A DNA stretch of 10,936 nt from NCBI GenBank assembly GCA_019314105.1, contig JAFCZY010000085.1, positions 1-10,936 on the forward strand, in the 5' to 3' direction. Source of the DNA: Deltaproteobacteria bacterium. Lineage in GTDB: Bacteria; Desulfobacterota; Desulfobacteria; Desulfobacterales; Desulfobacteraceae. This document shows positions 7,581-10,936 of this stretch, in pieces. Position numbers and translations under genes: made by a program. A model generated the notes under the pieces. The model ran no database searches, was not told where the DNA came from, and worked only from the letters and a program-made list of their open reading frames with translations. Numbering within the stretch: the first letter of the stretch is position 1; each line of letters begins with the position of its first letter.

Positions 7581-7618
7581 TTAAGGCTGGCAGCGGTGTA
7601 AACAATTGTCAGCCTTAA
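7581..7618 (-). promoter_or_regulatory. Intergenic stem-loop between dctP and dctQ
   Basis: TTAAGGCTG (7581-7589) and CAGCCTTAA (7610-7618) are perfect 9-base inverted arms around a 20-base loop. Read on the minus strand there is no T-run after the stem, so it is not a standard terminator. In transporter operons such elements often protect or process the upstream binding-protein message so that it is more abundant than the permease genes; that role here is inferred. Confidence 0.55.
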
Positions 7619-7632
7619 AGAATAAATCAGGT

Positions 7633-8410
7633 TTATTTAACAGCTTCCATAATTTTCAAGAGCAGATCTTTAACTTTCGGGTCCTGGTAAAGATCCATAT
7701 CTTTCAGATCAGCAACTTTAGCCCGGAATGCGGCAACATCTGGATTCTCAACAATCTGCATGCCTTTTTCCTTTAACAGTTTAAGGCGGTCTGCATCTTT
7801 TGATCGATTGTCTGCTCTCTGGAATACGGCTGCTTCAACCATGGCTTTCTGGATCATGTTCTGATCTTTTTTATTAAGGGTTTTCCACCATTTGAGTGAT
7901 GCAACATCAATATGATATGAATAGACATGACGGGTAAGGGACATATATTTTTGGATTTCATAAAATTTATATACTTCCATGACCCATAACGGGTTTTCCT
8001 GTCCGTCAATGACCTTTTGTTCCAGTTCCGTATAAATCGGCCAGGGCATGGGGGTTGGATTGGCGCCCAGTGCCGTCCAGATGGCTTTGTGAATTGCGCG
8101 CCCAGGGGGCCATCCAGAATTTTATCTGCCTGGGCATTGTCCTTGAAGAGGAAAGGATAGTTGATAACCCGGCTAATGGGATCAAAGGTGTCAAAGGGAC
8201 CGCCTGTGATAACACCCATCTGGATAGTGTTCATCTGAATTTGCTGAAGAATTTCAGTCTCGTTGGCAGTTCTTTGAATTTTTCAGCAGCGATATTCTGG
8301 GCGCTGCCGGGCTTGGTTGCAACTCCCAGCTTGATTTTTGTGACAGCCAGGGCATTGCTGGAAAATAATAGGACAGTAACAACCAGCATAAAAGTAAATA
8401 GTTTTTTCAT
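7633..8410 (-). pseudogene. dctP: TRAP transporter substrate-binding protein (DctP type), broken by two out-of-frame internal deletions
   Basis: DctP is the periplasmic receptor that hands substrate to DctQM. Three pieces are readable, each in a different frame. Piece 1 (8410 to about 8267) is a signal peptide, MKKLFTFMLVVTVLLFSSNALA, followed by the mature start KIKLGVATKPGSAQ and FKEL; this frame stops at 8231. Piece 2 (about 8264-8100) runs from NETEILQQIQMNTIQMG to ADKILDGPLG. Piece 3 (about 8099-7633) runs from AIHKAIWTALGANPTPMPWP through KVIDGQENPLW to the true end EAVK. Together they give about 257 residues; the family usually has about 330. About 25 residues are missing at the first junction and about 50 at the second. 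The second gap covers the region with the conserved carboxylate-binding Arg, so no working receptor can be made from this sequence. A strong ribosome site precedes the start. Assembly error is the main alternative. Confidence 0.85.
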
Positions 8411-8417
8411 GATAAAT

Positions 8418-8424
8418 CCTCCTT
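8418..8424 (-). promoter_or_regulatory. Strong ribosome binding site of dctP
   Basis: Read on the minus strand, AAGGAGG lies seven bases before ATG 8410. It fixes the dctP start and shows that high expression of the binding protein was once selected, although the coding sequence is now broken. Confidence 0.8.
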
Positions 8425-8444
8425 AAACTAGTGTGGTTATAACT

Positions 8445-10130
8445 TTATTTTGGGAAAATAGCTCCTTTGTCCGCACTGGAAACAATTTTTGCATATCTGG
8501 CCAGATAACCAGTATTGATCTTAGGAATAAATTCAGGTAATGCGTCAGTTCTTTCCTGGATTTTCTGGTCAGATAATTTGAGATTTATTTTTTTTGCGTG
8601 AATGTCAATCTCAATTATATCGCCGTCTTTGACAATGGCAAGGGGGCCTTTTGCAGCCGCTTCAGGTGAAATATGCCCAATGGCTGCCCCCCGTGTAGCC
8701 CCGGAAAACCGTCCGTCAGTAATCAGGGCAATTTTTTCGTCCATGCCAGTTCCGACGACGGCGGATGTGGCAGATAACATTTCTCTCATCCCCGGACCGC
8801 CTTTGGGGCCTTCATACCGTATGACCACAACCGTCCCCTCTGCTATTCTTCTTTCCATGATGGCTTTGACAGCGTCTTCTTCGTTATTAAAAACCTTTGC
8901 TGGCCCTTCATGTTTCATCATGTTTTCAGCTACAGCCGCCTGTTTGACAATGGCACCATCCGGTGCCAGATTTCCTGTCAGAACAGCCAGCCCTCCAGTT
9001 TCATGGACAGGGGTGTCAAGGGGGCGGATAACCGACGTATTTTTTATTTTTGCGCCAATGTCTTTCAACATCTCTTTCATGGTGGTGCCATATACGGTCA
9101 TCTGTTCCCCATTGATACGGTTTCCACGGATGAGTTCGGACAGGATTGCGGGAACACCACCGGCATGATAGAGGTCTTCAATATGGTGAGGCCCGGCAGG
9201 TGCAAGGGAGGTCAGGTGAGGGATTTTTTCGGTGAATGCATTAAAATCTTTTAATGTAATATCTACATCAGCATAATAGGCAATGGCCGGAAGATGCAGC
9301 GTCGTATTGGTTGATCCGCCTAATGCCATATCCAGCGCAATGGCATTGTAAAAGGCTTGTTTTGTCATGATATCTCTGGGCTTTATTTTTTTTGCAACCA
9401 GTTCAATAGCTTTGAATCCCGTTTGTTTCGCAAGGTGTGTCCGTCTTGAATAAACAGCAGGAATACTCCCGTTAAACGGCAGAGACATGCCAAGGGCTTC
9501 ACTGAGATTGCTCATGGTATTGGCCGTAAACATGCCGGAACAAGACCCTGCACCCGGACATGCGTTACATTCATATTCCAATAGCTCGCTGGCGGTGATT
9601 TTTCCTGCGGCATGACTTCCCACGGCCTCAAACACCTTGTCAAGACCTGTATCATTCCCACGGACCCTGCCGGCAATCATGGGACCGCCGGAAAGAAAGA
9701 TGGACGGAATGTTCAATCTTGCTGCACCAATGAGCATACCGGGAATAATCTTGTCACAGGATGCCAGAAGGACCAGCCCATCAAACGGATGCGCCATACC
9801 CATAATTTCCAGGGAATCGGCAATGTGTTCCCGGCTGCACAGCGAGTATTTCATGCCCTCATGGTTCATGGCAATCCCGTCACAAACACCGATGGTATTG
9901 AATACCATGGGCGTTCCGCCAGCTGCATAAATCCCTGCTTTCACCGCATCGACCAGTTTGTCCAGATGCATGTGCCCCGGGATAATTTCATTAAAGGAAT
10001 TGGCAATACCGATGATCGGTCTTTCAAGTTCCCAGTCATCGAATCCGTCCGCTCTCAGCAATGACCGGTGAGGAGCTCGTTCCGGTCCGGCAGTCATAAG
10101 ATCGCTTCTTTTCTTTATTTGTTCATTCAT
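8445..10130 (-). CDS. ilvD: Dihydroxy-acid dehydratase (IlvD/Edd family)
   Basis: IlvD dehydrates 2,3-dihydroxyisovalerate to 2-oxoisovalerate, the precursor of valine, leucine and, through PanB, pantoate. The 561-residue protein is full length and uninterrupted. Iron-sulfur and metal residues are visible in VCDGIAM (D84), SCDKIIPGM (C125, D126, K127) and [16 protein letters not shown] (C197). The catalytic Ser lies in [10 protein letters not shown] near the C-terminus. The position that is Cys in the three-cysteine [2Fe-2S] subclass is Gly here (PGHMHL, G52), as in E. coli Ilv[11 protein letters not shown] has Cys98 where the family usually has Pro. I chose ATG 10130, giving [20 protein letters not shown]. 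It overlaps the regulator stop as ATGA and has GGAGG six bases before it, so translation is coupled. Related sugar-acid dehydratases exist, but sequence and neighbours favour IlvD. Confidence 0.94.
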   Translation of the reverse strand: MNEQIKKRSDLMTAGPERAPHRSLLRADGFDDWELERPIIGIANSFNEIIPGHMHLDKLVDAVKAGIYAAGGTPMVFNTIGVCDGIAMNHEGMKYSLCSREHIADSLEIMGMAHPFDGLVLLASCDKIIPGMLIGAARLNIPSIFLSGGPMIAGRVRGNDTGLDKVFEAVGSHAAGKITASELLEYECNACPGAGSCSGMFTANTMSNLSEALGMSLPFNGSIPAVYSRRTHLAKQTGFKAIELVAKKIKPRDIMTKQAFYNAIALDMALGGSTNTTLHLPAIAYYADVDITLKDFNAFTEKIPHLTSLAPAGPHHIEDLYHAGGVPAILSELIRGNRINGEQMTVYGTTMKEMLKDIGAKIKNTSVIRPLDTPVHETGGLAVLTGNLAPDGAIVKQAAVAENMMKHEGPAKVFNNEEDAVKAIMERRIAEGTVVVIRYEGPKGGPGMREMLSATSAVVGTGMDEKIALITDGRFSGATRGAAIGHISPEAAAKGPLAIVKDGDIIEIDIHAKKINLKLSDQKIQERTDALPEFIPKINTGYLARYAKIVSSADKGAIFPK

Positions 10131-10699
10131 TTCTTTCCTCCATCTACAATAATAACAAGGCATTCACTTTTGGTTTCTCCGGCATTTTGCCCGCGATGGG
10201 GCGTTGATGGATCAAAATGAATTGAATCTCCTGTTTCAAGCCGGATTATTCTTTTTCCATATATAAAGTCAATTTTTCCTTTTAGCACCACTAAAAATTC
10301 TTCGCCTGGATGATCATAAAGTTTTGTCGGGTGTTGTTCAGTTACAGGGTATTTTACGATAAAAGGTTCTATCAAATTATCAGATCGCAGGCTTGATAGT
10401 GAATAATAATTCAATTCTGCGGTAGCCCCTCGTCTGTTTATCTGTTTGCGATCGCTTTTTAATGTCACGGCATACCCGTCTTCACCCATTGCCTTTTCTG
10501 TATCAAAGAATATGCCAATGGGAACCTCCAGGCCATGTGATATTTTAGAGAGTGTAGCGATAGGCGGAGAAACCTGACAGTTTTCAATTCTGGACAAAAG
10601 ACCTTTTGAAAGATCAGCGAGTTTGCCCAATTGTTCCAGAGTATAGCCTTTGTTTTTTCTAATTTTTCTAATTTTATCAGCAATTTGTTTTTCCAGCAT
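10127..10699 (-). CDS. XRE-family transcriptional regulator with C-terminal cupin sensor domain
   Basis: A 190-residue regulator. Residues 5-64 are an XRE/Cro-type helix-turn-helix with the recognisable core [20 protein letters not shown] (20-39). Residues about 110-186 are a cupin domain with motifs [13 protein letters not shown] (129-141) and [16 protein letters not shown] (157-172). H130, E134 and H168 are likely metal ligands or pocket residues. This architecture (as in PuuR-like regulators) senses a small molecule and represses or activates neighbouring metabolic genes. I start it at ATG 10699 because AAAGGAAAT precedes it and the longer frame to 10795 passes through the promoter. As first gene of the operon and joined to ilvD by a four-base ATGA overlap, it probably controls the pantoate/TRAP genes and itself; the ligand is unknown. 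Confidence 0.92.
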   Translation of the reverse strand: MLEKQIADKIRKIRKNKGYTLEQLGKLADLSKGLLSRIENCQVSPPIATLSKISHGLEVPIGIFFDTEKAMGEDGYAVTLKSDRKQINRRGATAELNYYSLSSLRSDNLIEPFIVKYPVTEQHPTKLYDHPGEEFLVVLKGKIDFIYGKRIIRLETGDSIHFDPSTPHRGQNAGETKSECLVIIVDGGKK

Positions 10700-10715
10700 G
10701 TTTATTTCCTTTAAA

Positions 10716-10733
10716 CTTGTTTCACTATATGCA
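10716..10733. promoter_or_regulatory. Imperfect dyad over the -10, candidate operator of the XRE-cupin regulator
   Basis: Minus-strand reading GTTGCATATAGTGAAAC has the partial symmetry GTTnCA-n5-TGnAAC and lies across the -10 hexamer. A repressor bound here would block RNA polymerase. The octamer CACTATAT in it recurs as CACTATTT twice upstream (10775-10782 and 10805-10812, opposite strand). The role is inferred from position and symmetry only. Confidence 0.35.
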
Positions 10734-10753
10734 ACTTTTAAAACTTCTGTCAA
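10724..10753 (-). promoter_or_regulatory. Sigma70-type promoter of the regulator-ilvD-dctPQM-panEB operon
   Basis: On the minus strand a perfect -35 TTGACA (10748-10753) is followed after 18 bases by TATAGT (10724-10729), five of six matches to the -10. Transcription would start near 10717, leaving a leader of under 20 bases before ATG 10699. That is too short for an attenuator or riboswitch, so control is probably at initiation. Confidence 0.7.
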
Positions 10754-10936
10754 GGGGTTTTGTGAACCGCTGCAAAATAGTGGCAGTTTTGGCATGTGAA
10801 GTTGAAATAGTGAATTGTTTCAGACATATTAATGGTTAAATTATGAATTGGTTTGTGTTATAAGGTCAAAGTGAATGGAGACAGGGGAAGGAAGAAGGTT
10901 TCTCAAGTTTGTAAAACAAAGGGCTTATGGAAATAA
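10754..10936. other. Upstream intergenic region, no gene seen
   Basis: No convincing open reading frame or RNA gene is visible between the operon promoter and the right edge. It holds two copies of CACTATTT on the minus strand and the short inverted repeat CTGC/GCAG around the copy at 10775-10782. The next gene must lie beyond the window. Confidence 0.5.

Noticed and set aside
7081..8410. Programmed frameshifting to explain the three dctP frames
   Set aside because: Family sequence is missing at both junctions, which recoding cannot restore, and no slippery site with a downstream structure is evident.
8602..9168. 188-codon plus-strand reading frame opposite ilvD
   Set aside because: Antisense shadow of ilvD, with low-complexity Ser/Pro-rich translation and no ribosome site.
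10700..10795. Longer N-terminus for the XRE-cupin regulator (from ATG 10795)
   Set aside because: The extra codons run through the TTGACA/TATAGT promoter, and ATG 10699 has its own ribosome site and a normal family start.
1..10936. CRISPR array, tRNA, rRNA, insertion sequence or integrase
   Set aside because: No regularly spaced repeats, cloverleaf, transposase-like protein or terminal inverted repeats were seen on either strand.

Overview
This looks like a chromosomal segment of an anaerobic, Desulfobacterota-like bacterium (for example Desulfobacteraceae). That assignment is inferred from a moderate GC content, a tripartite TRAP transporter, a DUF3524-type glycosyltransferase and the flavour of the proteins. 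No rRNA, tRNA or marker gene is present to confirm it.

Left part (1-4007). A radical SAM gene on the minus strand runs off the left edge and carries a one-base frameshift near 850-905. Divergent from it, with only 25 bases between the start codons, is an AT-rich HNH endonuclease gene. Next come a BrnT/BrnA toxin-antitoxin pair with its own promoter and palindrome, a GNAT acetyltransferase, and a glycosyltransferase of the tRNA-queuosine mannosyltransferase (DUF3524/GTDC1) type. The mix suggests a small accessory patch (HNH plus BrnTA) beside more ordinary genes.

Right part (4012-10753). Seven genes on the minus strand form one tight unit. It is read from a good sigma70-type promoter at 10724-10753 in the order XRE-cupin regulator, ilvD, dctP, dctQ, dctM, panE, panB. 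The chemistry is coherent. Dihydroxy-acid dehydratase makes 2-oxoisovalerate, PanB hydroxymethylates it to 2-dehydropantoate, and PanE reduces that to pantoate. A TRAP transporter sits in the middle of these genes and a ligand-sensing type regulator is at the front, translationally coupled to ilvD. The unit is therefore either a pantoate-making operon that imports a branched dihydroxy or oxo acid, or a pantoate-scavenging operon. PanC and PanD are not here.

The most striking anomaly is the TRAP binding protein gene dctP. Its signal peptide, middle and C-terminal parts are all recognisable but lie in three different reading frames. At each junction family-typical sequence is missing (about 25 and about 50 residues by comparison with the family), while dctQ and dctM are intact. 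Either the transporter has lost its receptor recently or the assembly is wrong at two places.
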